Shown: piece by piece, positions 1 through 7,328 of the stretch
Layout of the letters: every line of letters starts with the position of its first letter
Position numbering within the stretch: position 1 is the first letter of the stretch
NCBI RefSeq assembly: GCF_004684935.1
Contig: NZ_SRJD01000019.1
Coordinates: 1 to 61,711, forward strand
From: Sporolactobacillus shoreae
GTDB lineage: Bacteria; Bacillota; Bacilli; Bacillales; Sporolactobacillaceae
Length of the DNA stretch: 61,711 bases
Direction: 5' to 3'
Translations under genes and position numbers: made by a program
Notes under the pieces: generated by a model
Told to the model about the DNA's origin: nothing
The model's input: the letters and a program-made list of their open reading frames with translations, nothing else
The model's database searches: none

Positions 1-128
1 TTGCCCACGTGTTACTCACCCATCCGCCGCTCACTTCCGGGAGCAAGCTCCCTTCTGTGCGCTCGACTTGCATGTATTAGGCACGCCGCCAGCGTTCGTC
101 CTGAGCCAGGATCAAACTCTCCAAAAAA
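1..128 (-). rRNA. rrs: 16S ribosomal RNA, 5' end only (partial)
   Basis: The reverse complement begins near 128 and contains the universal 16S start, AGAGTTTGATCCTGGCTCAG, followed by the conserved stretch that ends at the GGGTGAGTAACACGTG motif. Only about the first 128 nucleotides lie in the window; the gene continues beyond the left edge. It is transcribed leftwards, like nearly all protein genes here. The exact 5' end of the mature RNA is uncertain by a few bases. Confidence 0.97.
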
Positions 129-285
129 TAGTGCATCGGAAACCACAGCTTCCGTTTGTTTCTTCTTCGTTCATTCGATCCTCAGCAAAATTGAATTGAC
201 ATAAGGGTTTTACCCTTTACATCACGCTTGGCTTTTGTTCAGTTTTCAAGGAACATTCGTTATCGTCTATCAGACGACTTAAACA

Positions 286-314
286 ATGTTACATTGTTTC
301 TTTTCATTTGTCAA
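286..314 (-). promoter_or_regulatory. Sigma-A promoter of the rRNA operon
   Basis: On the minus strand there is a perfect -35 TTGACA (309-314), a 17-base spacer and -10 TAACAT (286-291). It lies about 150 bp upstream of the 16S 5' end. Between promoter and 16S is the leader, with a TTGAAAACTGAAC motif commonly seen in Bacillales rRNA leaders and a short hairpin near 204-220. The rest of the 131-527 interval shows nothing else except the possible pdaB promoter at 466-494. Confidence 0.8.
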
Positions 315-465
315 CAGTTTTTTTACTCGGCTTTTTCATCCGAAAACTCTCAATTGAAAAGACAACAATATTCATTCTACCAGCGGATTTTATTTTGTCA
401 ATCATTTTAAATGAATTTTCTTTCGCCCTAATTTTCCCATTTTTCGCGGTGTCGGCTGCGGCTTT

Positions 466-494
466 GCATATACTGTAAAGCCTGGCCATAGAAT
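466..494 (+). promoter_or_regulatory. Possible sporulation (sigma-E/G-like) promoter of pdaB
   Basis: GCATAT (466-471), a 15-base spacer and CATAGAAT (487-494) resemble the sigma-E consensus with one -10 mismatch. The GCATA half also fits sigma-G. No good sigma-A promoter is visible before the gene. Known pdaB genes are sporulation-controlled, which makes this plausible, but the assignment rests on short motifs. Confidence 0.4.
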
Positions 495-527
495 GGTACA
501 AACAGAGTGGAAGCGGAGTGAGTATCT

Positions 528-1280
528 ATGCTTTGGATTATTAACGGAAGAAAAGTGAAGAACATTCTATTGATCATGATCGCCGCTTTTGTTGCGGCAC
601 TGATCCTGTTCGTTCAGAAGCAGGAAACAAGTGTCTTCGCACCGATAAACGATAAGGGAGCACTGTCACGGGTGGAAACCAATCAAAAACAATTGGCGCT
701 GACCTTCGACAGTAATTGGGGTGATCAGCAAATCCCGCTGATTCTCGAGACACTCAAAGCTGAAAAGATTAAAGCAACATTTTTCTTTTCAGGCGAATGG
801 GCAGAACGCCATCCCGATATCATCAAAGATGTTATTAAAGACGGCCACGAAGTCGAAACGCAGGGTATGAGACACGAAGACTACACACAGCTCAGTACAC
901 AGCAGATCAGGCGCGACCTGCTGCTTTCAAGAGAAGCTATTTATAAAGCAGGCGGCGTTCGTCCCCAGATGATTCGCCCTCCTTATGGAAAAATCAATAC
1001 TGATGTTCTGCAGAGCATATCAGGCCTTCATATGCAGCCTGTATTATGGAGCGTCAACCCACAGGATGAAACCAATCCGGGCTATGAGGTGATTGTCAGT
1101 CACGTACTTCAGGATGCCGGGAAAGGGGACATCATCCGCCTTCACGCTTCCGATTCTGCCAAGCAGACAGACCGTGCGCTGCCATTGATAATACGGGAGA
1201 TGAAAAACCGTGGCTATTCTTTTGTCACAATAAAAAGCCTGATTTCCGACGCACAGGCGAAACATCGCCTTCTTGATTGA
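528..1280 (+). CDS. pdaB: PdaB-like polysaccharide deacetylase (spore maintenance)
   Basis: A 250-residue protein with an N-terminal membrane anchor (about residues 12-30) and an extracytoplasmic NodB-type deacetylase domain (about 54-245). Motifs seen are TFDSNWGD (59-66), RPPYG (150-154) and LHASDSAK (205-212). PdaB relatives are needed for spore stability in B. subtilis, where the gene also lies next to gerD and an rRNA operon. The usual metal-binding TFDD is TFDS here and the second motif is not the canonical H-S/T-x-x-H, a feature shared with known PdaB, so activity may differ from classical deacetylases. It converges with gerD, 36 bp away. The ATG follows a GGAGTGAG ribosome site. Confidence 0.92.
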   Translation: MLWIINGRKVKNILLIMIAAFVAALILFVQKQETSVFAPINDKGALSRVETNQKQLALTFDSNWGDQQIPLILETLKAEKIKATFFFSGEWAERHPDIIKDVIKDGHEVETQGMRHEDYTQLSTQQIRRDLLLSREAIYKAGGVRPQMIRPPYGKINTDVLQSISGLHMQPVLWSVNPQDETNPGYEVIVSHVLQDAGKGDIIRLHASDSAKQTDRALPLIIREMKNRGYSFVTIKSLISDAQAKHRLLD

Positions 1281-1316
1281 AAATGATTGACCTGTATTTC
1301 CAGTGGGGAAGCAGTC

Positions 1317-1868
1317 TCATTTACTACTTTCAGCCTGCTTTTTTAAAGTTTCGGTTATCGCGTCTGTCATCTGTTTTTTAAAGAACGGCCCTGCCATGGT
1401 TTCCTGGATATCACGCATGATTTGTTCACGAAAGGGTTTCGTTCGGAGTAGTCCCAGATATTGTGTCTGAAGATCAGGCGTTTTGAGAATGTCCATCATC
1501 ATTCCCTGATAGCCAGGATCCTTCATCATTTTTGTCAGTAATTGCTCATTTTCCTTCTCCATTGTCTGAGCGAGTTTTTCGGAGAAATCAGGATCCTGAA
1601 TGAGCTCATCCCAGAGTTTCTTACCTTGCTCTGTTGTCAGTGTCTCGACAATCGTCTTTTTTACAGCAGGTTCATCGAATACAACGGCCCCTCTCAGTTC
1701 CTGATCCCCAAGCAGCTCCCGGATTGTTTTCTTTCCATCATCCGTTTTCAGCATATCGAGGACCATCTTCTTGTTTTCCTGATAGGAAGGCTGGGCTTCA
1801 TTGCTCCCGCACCCGGCCTGAACAGTCAGCAACAAAGCGACCAAAATAGCTATCGTTGTTTTTGCCAT
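1317..1868 (-). CDS. gerD: Spore germination lipoprotein GerD
   Basis: A 183-residue lipoprotein. The signal peptide ends in a lipobox (VQAGC, Cys20), so it should be lipid-anchored at the outer face of the inner spore membrane after cleavage. The mature part is highly charged and helical with Met/Lys-rich repeats, as in GerD. In B. subtilis GerD is needed for clustering of nutrient germinant receptors. Length (185 in B. subtilis) and position beside salA, cwlD and pdaB agree. GAGGAGG precedes the ATG, and a sigma-G-type promoter lies upstream at 1899-1927. kbaA, which normally follows gerD, is absent. Confidence 0.93.
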   Translation of the reverse strand: MAKTTIAILVALLLTVQAGCGSNEAQPSYQENKKMVLDMLKTDDGKKTIRELLGDQELRGAVVFDEPAVKKTIVETLTTEQGKKLWDELIQDPDFSEKLAQTMEKENEQLLTKMMKDPGYQGMMMDILKTPDLQTQYLGLLRTKPFREQIMRDIQETMAGPFFKKQMTDAITETLKKQAESSK

Positions 1869-1898
1869 GAATTTTCCTCCTCACAGGGACCTCCCTGT

Positions 1899-1927
1899 TA
1901 ATATGTGAGCCTGGAGGAAGATTATGC
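1899..1927 (-). promoter_or_regulatory. Sigma-G-type forespore promoter of gerD
   Basis: On the minus strand, GCATA (1923-1927), a 17-base spacer and CATATTA (1899-1905) match the sigma-G consensus (GHATR, about 18, CATnHTA). It sits about 30 bp before the gerD start. A perfect palindrome, CAGGGACCTCCCTG (about 1884-1897), overlaps the expected transcript start. Confidence 0.65.
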
Positions 1928-1940
1928 AGAGATGAAGTAC

Positions 1941-1977
1941 AAAAAAGTGTCCGCTACCTGCCTGCGAACACTTTTGC
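1941..1977 (-). terminator. Terminator after salA
   Basis: The minus strand shows AAAAGTGTTCGC / GCGGACACTTTT around a 9-base loop, then a run of T. It separates the salA transcript from the forespore-specific gerD unit. Confidence 0.75.
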
Positions 1978-1990
1978 ACCCTCTGATTCA

Positions 1991-3043
1991 TTATTCTGCG
2001 GTCTCTATTTTTAGGATCACTTTTTCCGCGATGCGGTCATATTCCTCAGCAATCGGATCGTCTTCAAAATAGACACCCGGAGCGAATTCTCCCGCTTTTG
2101 GTTCCGGTTGTCCCAGCGGCAGCCGGCCTAGCAAATCTGTGTGTAATAAATCGCTCAGCTTATCACCGCCGCCTTTGCCGAATACATACTCCACCTCACC
2201 GGTTTTCCTGCTTTTGAAGTAAGCCATGTTCTCAATGACACCCAAGATTTCATGCTCCGTTTTCTCAGCCATCGCCCCCGCGCGCGCGGCCACAAATGCG
2301 GCTGTCGGATGGGGTGTAGTGACGATAATTTCTTTGGAATGAGGCAGCCTGGCATGCACGTCCATGGCAATGTCGCCAGTGCCCGGCGGCAGATCAAGAA
2401 TCAGATAATCCAGATCGCCCCAGTTCACATCGTTAAAAAAATTGTTCAGCATTTTTCCAAGCATTGGCCCCCGCCAAATTACCGGTGAATTATTTTCCAC
2501 AAAAAATCCCATCGAGATGACCTGAATGCCAAGCCGGCTGACCGGAATGATTCGGTCGTTGACTACTGCCGGCCTGTTCTCAATGCCCATCATATCAGGC
2601 ACGCTGAAGCCGTAAATGTCGGCATCCAGCAGACCTACCTTTTTGCCCTTTCTTGCAAGGGCAAGAGCGAGATTGACTGACACTGTCGATTTGCCGACAC
2701 CGCCTTTGCCACTGGCTACGGCAATAAAAACCGTTTTGTTCTCCGGTGAAAGTAAGGACGGTGCAGCCTCAGGAAAGCCGCCAAGCGCCTTGATCTCGTC
2801 TTCTGTCAGTATCCTGAACCGCATGCCTACAGAATCCGCGCCTGCCTTCTTGAGCTTCGAAGAAATTTCTACCTGAATCTGCATTTGTTTGACCCTGTCT
2901 TCTTTTGCCAGAGCAATCTTGAGGCTGATCAGGCCTTCTTTTATTTTCAGTTCACGCAATCCGCCCGTCTCAACCAGGTTTTTATGTAAAAAAGGATCTT
3001 GAACCGTTTTCAAAACATCCGTCACTTGCTGCTGAGTAATCAT
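1991..3043 (-). CDS. salA: Mrp/NBP35-family P-loop ATPase, SalA type
   Basis: A 350-residue protein with an N-terminal DUF59-like domain (1-80) and a MinD/Mrp-type ATPase domain with deviant Walker A GKGGVGKST (about 112-120), LDADIYG and DLPPGTGD motifs. Mrp proteins carry Fe-S clusters; B. subtilis SalA acts as a regulator (it represses scoC). The C-terminal CxxC of Fe-S-carrying Mrp proteins is absent (the region after VIENMAYF has no cysteine), which favours the SalA type. The start was set at ATG 3043, giving 350 residues against 352 in B. subtilis; a longer upstream extension looks non-coding. Neighbours cwlD and gerD match the B. subtilis order. Confidence 0.9.
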   Translation of the reverse strand: MITQQQVTDVLKTVQDPFLHKNLVETGGLRELKIKEGLISLKIALAKEDRVKQMQIQVEISSKLKKAGADSVGMRFRILTEDEIKALGGFPEAAPSLLSPENKTVFIAVASGKGGVGKSTVSVNLALALARKGKKVGLLDADIYGFSVPDMMGIENRPAVVNDRIIPVSRLGIQVISMGFFVENNSPVIWRGPMLGKMLNNFFNDVNWGDLDYLILDLPPGTGDIAMDVHARLPHSKEIIVTTPHPTAAFVAARAGAMAEKTEHEILGVIENMAYFKSRKTGEVEYVFGKGGGDKLSDLLHTDLLGRLPLGQPEPKAGEFAPGVYFEDDPIAEEYDRIAEKVILKIETAE

Positions 3044-3135
3044 TGACAAGCCCCGCCCTTCTCTAACATCATTTCCAGTATCAGTATACCAAACCTTCGC
3101 CCGGAAGACGTGAAAAATGTACACGTAGGATGTTT

Positions 3136-3846
3136 TTAATTGGACGGCACTTTTTCATTGGTGAAATAGCGCATAATGCCCTGACTGATCGCCGCGGCTG
3201 CTTCTTTCTGATAGCTGTCTTGGACAAGAAGTGAGCGCTCGCGGGGATTGGATAAGAAACCGACTTCAACAAGAGCCGCAGGGGGAGTCGCTTTCTTCAG
3301 GATATAGACATGACCGATCGGCTTGGCGTAACGTTCTGTATTTCCCAGTGTTTGTTTCAGTGAATCCTGAATAAATCGGGCGAATTTTTGATTTTCAGCC
3401 GATTTTGGATGATAAAACGTCTGGGCTCCGTACCAGCGCGGTGAGGGGATGGCGTTCAGGTGCACACTGATAAATGCGTCGGGATGTGTTTTTTCTATCA
3501 AATCGGCACGGCGCAGAAGATCCTGGGTTTTATGCCTGCCCGTATAACTTTCGTCGGCCAGATCCATGTCGCTTTCCCGGGTCATCACGACAAGCGCCCC
3601 GGATTCCTGCAGATAGTTGCGAAGATCCTGCGCAATGGCTAATGTAATCTCTTTTTCTACGGTATTTCCGCCAACCGCGCCCCCGTCTGCTCCCCCGTGC
3701 CCCGCATCGACAACAATAACACGCCCGGCAAGCGGAAGATGCCAGGACTGGCCGGTATACCGGCTGACAAGTAGCCACCCCACACCGGCAGTTGTCGCAA
3801 AAAATGTTAGCGCGATCAGTGTCACGACGAGCCATTTTCGTTTCAT
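3136..3846 (-). CDS. cwlD: N-acetylmuramoyl-L-alanine amidase CwlD (spore cortex)
   Basis: A 236-residue Amidase_3 family protein with an N-terminal membrane anchor or signal (about residues 5-28). Zinc-site motifs are VDAGHGG (His50), VEKEI, SVHLNA and the catalytic VEVGFLSN near the C terminus. CwlD acts with a deacetylase to make muramic-delta-lactam in the spore cortex, the mark recognised by germination lytic enzymes. The ATG at 3846 follows GGAGGGAATCGTG and gives the family length (237 in B. subtilis). It follows ybaK by 85 bp. Confidence 0.93.
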   Translation of the reverse strand: MKRKWLVVTLIALTFFATTAGVGWLLVSRYTGQSWHLPLAGRVIVVDAGHGGADGGAVGGNTVEKEITLAIAQDLRNYLQESGALVVMTRESDMDLADESYTGRHKTQDLLRRADLIEKTHPDAFISVHLNAIPSPRWYGAQTFYHPKSAENQKFARFIQDSLKQTLGNTERYAKPIGHVYILKKATPPAALVEVGFLSNPRERSLLVQDSYQKEAAAAISQGIMRYFTNEKVPSN

Positions 3847-3884
3847 CACGATTCCCTCCATGCTCAAAGCCTGTCTCTTGAACA

Positions 3885-3912
3885 TGTATATGGACAATCG
3901 TGCGATTTATGC
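3885..3912 (-). promoter_or_regulatory. Possible sporulation promoter of cwlD
   Basis: On the minus strand GCATA (3908-3912), 15 bases, then CATATACA (3885-3892) resembles sigma-E/sigma-G sites, 38 bp before the cwlD ATG. cwlD is sporulation-controlled in B. subtilis. The spacing is short for sigma-G, so this is tentative. Confidence 0.35.
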
Positions 3913-3931
3913 GGCCTGATCTCTGATCCGG

Positions 3932-4366
3932 TCAGCGCAGTTTCAGTTTCCAGCGTTTCAGGGAGGTCTCAAAGCCGTCCGTCCACCACTCCCGGAGATA
4001 TCTTTCACAGGACTGTCTTAAATCGCTAAGCCGTGTGTCCTCCGGCATCCAGAATTGCCAGAAATCGCAGAAGTCATCCAGAAGCCTCGCAAATGAAGCC
4101 TCACAGCGCTCATAGGCTGTCTCCCTGTTCTCCCCATAAAAACCGAATCTGCTCATTGAGGAGCCCAGCAGGAATGCTTCCAACGCATACTCGGCGCACA
4201 TTTCCAGAGCGATGCCTCCCCCTGACGGAATGGCCGGAATAAATAAATCAAAGCTGCGGTGAATGGCTTTTTCTATTTTTTCAAAGGATAAATCCTGCAG
4301 TGCGCGGCGTTCAAAATCCAGCTGCTTATGCCGCTGCCTCTCCTGAAAGTCCATGACGATGCCCAT
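3932..4366 (-). CDS. ybaK: YbaK-like DUF2521 protein
   Basis: A 144-residue, highly charged and Trp/Phe-rich soluble protein with no signal peptide or membrane segment. The N-terminal FQERQRHKQLDFERRALQDL pattern and its place directly upstream of cwlD identify it as the YbaK/DUF2521 family. Function is unknown; co-location with cwlD hints at a role around sporulation. The ATG at 4366 is preceded by AAGGGGG at good spacing; a further upstream start would lack one. Its 5' region faces the divergent mmuM gene. Confidence 0.75.
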   Translation of the reverse strand: MGIVMDFQERQRHKQLDFERRALQDLSFEKIEKAIHRSFDLFIPAIPSGGGIALEMCAEYALEAFLLGSSMSRFGFYGENRETAYERCEASFARLLDDFCDFWQFWMPEDTRLSDLRQSCERYLREWWTDGFETSLKRWKLKLR

Positions 4367-4542
4367 AATGCGTCCCCCTTTCCTTATAGCATCCGACCCG
4401 GGCACCTTTTTCAACCGTGACAGCTTTTGCCAGCTCTAATTGTTTTTAAATACGGATAATCGTATAAATTTTTGTATTGTATACTTATATGTAAACAGCC
4501 CGAAATGTCCGAATTTAAGCAAATCTAAGAGGAGATAATCTA

Positions 4543-5490
4543 ATGAAAACCGACCCCATTGGCAAGCTTCTGAACAGGTTCAATACAGTCATCCTTGACG
4601 GAGCCATGGCAACCGAGCTTGAGAAGCAGGGCGTGGACACAAGTAGCAGCCTCTGGTCCGCTCAGGCCCTGATCGATCATCCGGACCTCATCAAAAAAGT
4701 CCACATGGATTATTTTAAGGCCGGGGCGGATATGGCCACGACCAACACCTATCAGGCAAATCTGGCCGGATTTCAGGAAAGCGGCTGGTCAGAAGCCCAG
4801 GCAGAACATTTTATAAAGCAAGCCGTTTTGATTGCGCGTGAAACGCGCGACGAATTTTGGAACAACCTCAGCGACTCAGAAAAAAAGAAACGGCCCCGCC
4901 CTTTGGTTGCGGGCAGTGTTGGTCCATATGGTGCCTATCTCGCGGACGGGTCAGAGTACACGGGCAATTATCATCTTTCCGAAGAAGCGTTCCGCCGCTT
5001 TCATCTGCCACGGATGAAACTGTTGAAAGAAGCAAATGCTGACTTATTCGCATTCGAGACGATACCAAATTTCGAGGAGAGCCGCGCACTGGCCGCCCTC
5101 CTCGAAACTGATTTTCCGGACGATTATGCGTGGCTCTCCTTCAGTATTTCGGATGACCACCTCTGTGACGGAACCTCTCTACAAGCGGCCGTCCCGTATT
5201 TTAATGACTATCCGCAGATTTGTGCGATCGGCGTGAATTGTGCATCCGCAGACCTGATCACTCCGATTATTGAGATTGTCCGCACTTTAACGGATAAACC
5301 GATCGTCGTGTACCCCAATTCCGGGGAAGAGTATGATCCGGCGACAAAAACGTGGCACAATCCGGGGCGCCACAATGAATACGGCGTTCTCAGCAAACAG
5401 TGGCACGAAGAAGGGGCAAAGCTGATCGGAGGCTGCTGCCGCACATGCCCAGAAGATATTCATAAGATATACAGCTGGGCACGTGCCTGA
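4543..5490 (+). CDS. mmuM: Homocysteine S-methyltransferase (MmuM type)
   Basis: A 315-residue TIM-barrel enzyme of the Pfam S-methyl_trans family. It should transfer a methyl group from S-methylmethionine (or SAM) to homocysteine, giving methionine. The three zinc-binding cysteines are visible: GVNC (Cys233) and GGCCR (Cys298, Cys299); the N-terminal LDGAMATELE motif is also typical. There is no folate or cobalamin domain, so it is not MetH. RBS AGAGGAG precedes the ATG. It sits on the plus strand where B. subtilis has ybaJ, so it looks like a local insertion. No SAM riboswitch or T-box is seen upstream. Confidence 0.92.
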   Translation: MKTDPIGKLLNRFNTVILDGAMATELEKQGVDTSSSLWSAQALIDHPDLIKKVHMDYFKAGADMATTNTYQANLAGFQESGWSEAQAEHFIKQAVLIARETRDEFWNNLSDSEKKKRPRPLVAGSVGPYGAYLADGSEYTGNYHLSEEAFRRFHLPRMKLLKEANADLFAFETIPNFEESRALAALLETDFPDDYAWLSFSISDDHLCDGTSLQAAVPYFNDYPQICAIGVNCASADLITPIIEIVRTLTDKPIVVYPNSGEEYDPATKTWHNPGRHNEYGVLSKQWHEEGAKLIGGCCRTCPEDIHKIYSWARA

Positions 5491-5587
5491 ATCGCTTCAT
5501 CCATAATGGTTGTCATCTATTTGTAATTTATTTGATTATTACATTCATCCATTCCCATTACAGTAATAATGGAGGAGGGTGATCGAA

Positions 5588-5857
5588 TTGTCTTTACTAA
5601 CACATTTATACCTCTCAGTATCTCTTGAACCTAATAATTATAATTTGAGCCATATTCAGTCGTTCATCATGACCATTCTTATTTCAGTAATAGCTGTCAC
5701 CAGCCTGCTGATTATTATTTTGATCTGGTCCCTTATTAGAAGCTTTTCCAATAAAGGACGTCATACTGAAGGGCGTACAAGGCACCATTATTACCTCGGC
5801 AGCAGTCTGGTACTAATTGCAGGCCTGTGTGCATTGTTCATTTTTCATTTGATTTGA
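5588..5857 (+). CDS. Small membrane protein of unknown function
   Basis: About 89 residues, not recognised. Two predicted transmembrane helices (about residues 26-50 and 70-89) flank a strongly basic loop (RSFSNKGRHTEGRTRHHYY), which should face the cytoplasm. GGAGGAGGG at 5571-5579 is well placed for the TTG at 5588; an in-frame GTG at 5579 overlaps that ribosome site and is less likely. It follows mmuM by 97 bp on the same strand. No function should be inferred from the neighbour. A real gene is supported by the RBS and the uninterrupted hydrophobic pattern. Confidence 0.6.
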   Translation: MSLLTHLYLSVSLEPNNYNLSHIQSFIMTILISVIAVTSLLIIILIWSLIRSFSNKGRHTEGRTRHHYYLGSSLVLIAGLCALFIFHLI

Positions 5858-5883
5858 GCCGTCTCAATTAATCCCTTTGAGTA

Positions 5884-5914
5884 AAACCTGAGGAACCGAT
5901 CCTCCGGTTTTGTC
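5884..5914 (+). terminator. Weak hairpin downstream of the small membrane protein gene
   Basis: AAAACCTGAGGA / TCCTCCGGTTTT form a 12-bp stem with one mismatch. There is no clean T run beyond the stem, so it may only help the stronger terminator at 5945-5990. Confidence 0.35.
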
Positions 5915-5944
5915 TGAGTCCTGATTAGTCTTTCCTAATAGAAC

Positions 5945-5990
5945 AAGCAAAAAGCGTCTCCCCATTTCTGAAGAGACGCTTTTTACTTGC
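5945..5990. terminator. Bidirectional terminator
   Basis: AAAAAGCGTCTC and GAGACGCTTTTT form a perfect 12-bp stem around a 12-base loop, with A and T runs on opposite sides. It can end plus-strand transcripts from mmuM and the small gene, and minus-strand transcripts from the right. Confidence 0.85.
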
Positions 5991-6002
5991 CTGATTTATA
6001 GC

Positions 6003-6095
6003 AAAAAAATAAGCTCCATGAAGAGCTTATCAAAATAATAAAATTAAAGAGAGTATCCCACTACTCATTTAACAGTATAGCTCTTTAATTTCGAC
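6003..6095 (-). ncRNA. Candidate small structured RNA (unassigned)
   Basis: On the minus strand a perfect 11-bp inverted repeat (6081-6091 with 6041-6051) encloses about 29 bases. It is followed by a second hairpin with an 8-bp stem (6023-6030 / 6009-6016) and a T7 run at 6003-6009, which looks like a terminator. It lies between the rpsI terminator and the bidirectional terminator and has no open reading frame. No convincing promoter was found, so it could instead be a decayed mobile-element end. Confidence 0.35.
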
Positions 6096-6149
6096 AAAAA
6101 TCGCTTATTGAAATCTTTCACACATTTTTTTACAGATTTTCACAGGAAC

Positions 6150-6184
6150 AAAAAAGCCCCTCCCCATGATAATGGAAAGGAGCC
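6150..6184 (-). terminator. Terminator of the rplM-rpsI operon
   Basis: The minus strand shows GGCTCCTTTCC pairing (with several G-U) with GGGGAGGGGCT around an 8-base loop, followed by T6. It starts 16 bp after the rpsI stop codon. Confidence 0.8.
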
Positions 6185-6199
6185 ATAAATGCCGACAAA

Positions 6200-6592
6200 T
6201 CAGCGTTTTGAGAACTGCGGTGCACGACGTGCGCCTTTGAGTCCGTATTTCTTTCTTTCTTTCATTCTTGGATCACGTGTCAGGAAACCAGCCTGTTTCA
6301 GTACTGCGCGGTATTCAGGATCCGCTTTAAGCAGCGCGCGGGCAACGCCATGGCGGATCGCGCCGGCCTGTCCTGTGAAACCGCCACCGGTCACGCTGAC
6401 CAGCACGTCATATCTGCCTTCCGTTTCAGTTGAAACAAGAGGCTGTTTCAAAATCGTGCGAAGCGTTTCAAGATTAAAATATTCATCAAGGTCACGGCCG
6501 TTAACAACGACTTTGCCATCACCTGCGACGAGCCTGACGCGGGCGATAGAGCTTTTACGACGGCCTGTGCCGTAATATTGTACTTGTGCCAT
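6200..6592 (-). CDS. rpsI: 30S ribosomal protein S9
   Basis: 130 residues, the usual length. The N-terminal [16 protein letters not shown] and the basic C-terminal tail ending FSKR are diagnostic; that tail reaches the P-site tRNA anticodon loop in the small subunit. It is the second gene of the rplM-rpsI operon, 19 bp after rplM, and ends at a terminator. Nothing is unusual in the sequence. Confidence 0.98.
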   Translation of the reverse strand: MAQVQYYGTGRRKSSIARVRLVAGDGKVVVNGRDLDEYFNLETLRTILKQPLVSTETEGRYDVLVSVTGGGFTGQAGAIRHGVARALLKADPEYRAVLKQAGFLTRDPRMKERKKYGLKGARRAPQFSKR

Positions 6593-6611
6593 TCTTATTT
6601 TCCCTCCCTAA

Positions 6612-7049
6612 TCATCCGCGAAGTGTGTAAGCTTCCGGTTTTTGTGCAATATGCGGATGTTCCGCGCCTTCGTAGACATGAAGTTTTCTGAACATCTGTG
6701 CTCCGAGACTATTGTGCGGGAGCATGCCCTTGATCGTCCGTTCCAGCATTTCTCTTGAACGTGTCTGTCTCATCTCAAGAGCCGAGCGGGCCTTGATGCC
6801 GCCCGGAAAACCCGAATGATGGATATACTGCTTCTGCAGAAGTTTCCTTCCGGTCAGCTGAATTTTATTTGCATTGATAATAATCACGTTGTCACCGACA
6901 TCCACATGCGGTGTGAAAGTCGGCTTGTTTTTGCCACGAAGAATCGAAGCTACTTCGCTTGCCAGACGGCCCAGAATCTGCCCGTCAGCGTCAATGACGA
7001 GCCATTTGCGGTCTACTGATGCCGCGTTAGCCATATATGTCGTACGCAC
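6612..7049 (-). CDS. rplM: 50S ribosomal protein L13
   Basis: 145 residues, identical in length to B. subtilis L13, with the [19 protein letters not shown] start and the [14 protein letters not shown] end of the family. L13 is an early-assembly 23S rRNA binder. First gene of the operon with rpsI, preceded by GGGAGGAAA and by a structured leader of about 140 nt that is probably the L13 autoregulatory leader. The ORF opens with GTG (GTG CGT ACG). Confidence 0.98.
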   Translation of the reverse strand: MRTTYMANAASVDRKWLVIDADGQILGRLASEVASILRGKNKPTFTPHVDVGDNVIIINANKIQLTGRKLLQKQYIHHSGFPGGIKARSALEMRQTRSREMLERTIKGMLPHNSLGAQMFRKLHVYEGAEHPHIAQKPEAYTLRG

Positions 7050-7059
7050 GATTATTTCC

Positions 7060-7187
7060 TCCCTTTTATTATTTCATTCCCCGCTGCGACCCACAACCGC
7101 ACCGAGCCGGAAAGCTTGCTTCCCGTTTCCGTTCATCTATTTGAGCCAATATCATTTGGGGCTATAGTGGTCAAAATAGAAATGCCG
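7060..7187 (-). promoter_or_regulatory. Probable L13 ribosomal-protein leader RNA
   Basis: The roughly 130-nt untranslated leader of rplM is G-rich and structured in an otherwise AT-rich gap. CGGAAA pairs with TTTCCG. A distal GACCAC pairs with GTGGGTC just before the ribosome site. The segment CGGTGCGGTTGTGGGTC resembles, from memory, the Bacillales L13 leader family, in which L13 is thought to repress its own operon. Family membership was not tested by covariance. Confidence 0.55.
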
Positions 7188-7193
7188 AAGTAT

Positions 7194-7222
7194 ATATTAT
7201 AATACCCCAGACTCGTTGTCAA
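7194..7222 (-). promoter_or_regulatory. Sigma-A promoter of rplM-rpsI
   Basis: Minus-strand TTGACA (7217-7222), a 17-base spacer and TAATAT (7194-7199), just upstream of the structured leader. It lies downstream of the truA stop and gives rplM-rpsI a promoter of its own. Confidence 0.75.
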
Positions 7223-7328
7223 GCTTTGTAGGGACATTAAAAGAGAACTTACCAAAGAACACGGACCTCTGTTCGATCCTACCATTAATTTCTTTTTACT
7301 TTTTACACTTTCTAGTAGTTACTAAAAT

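Noticed and set aside
4415-4542. Possible SAM riboswitch or T-box before mmuM
   Set aside because: The short AT-rich gap has no conserved riboswitch core, T-box or terminator.
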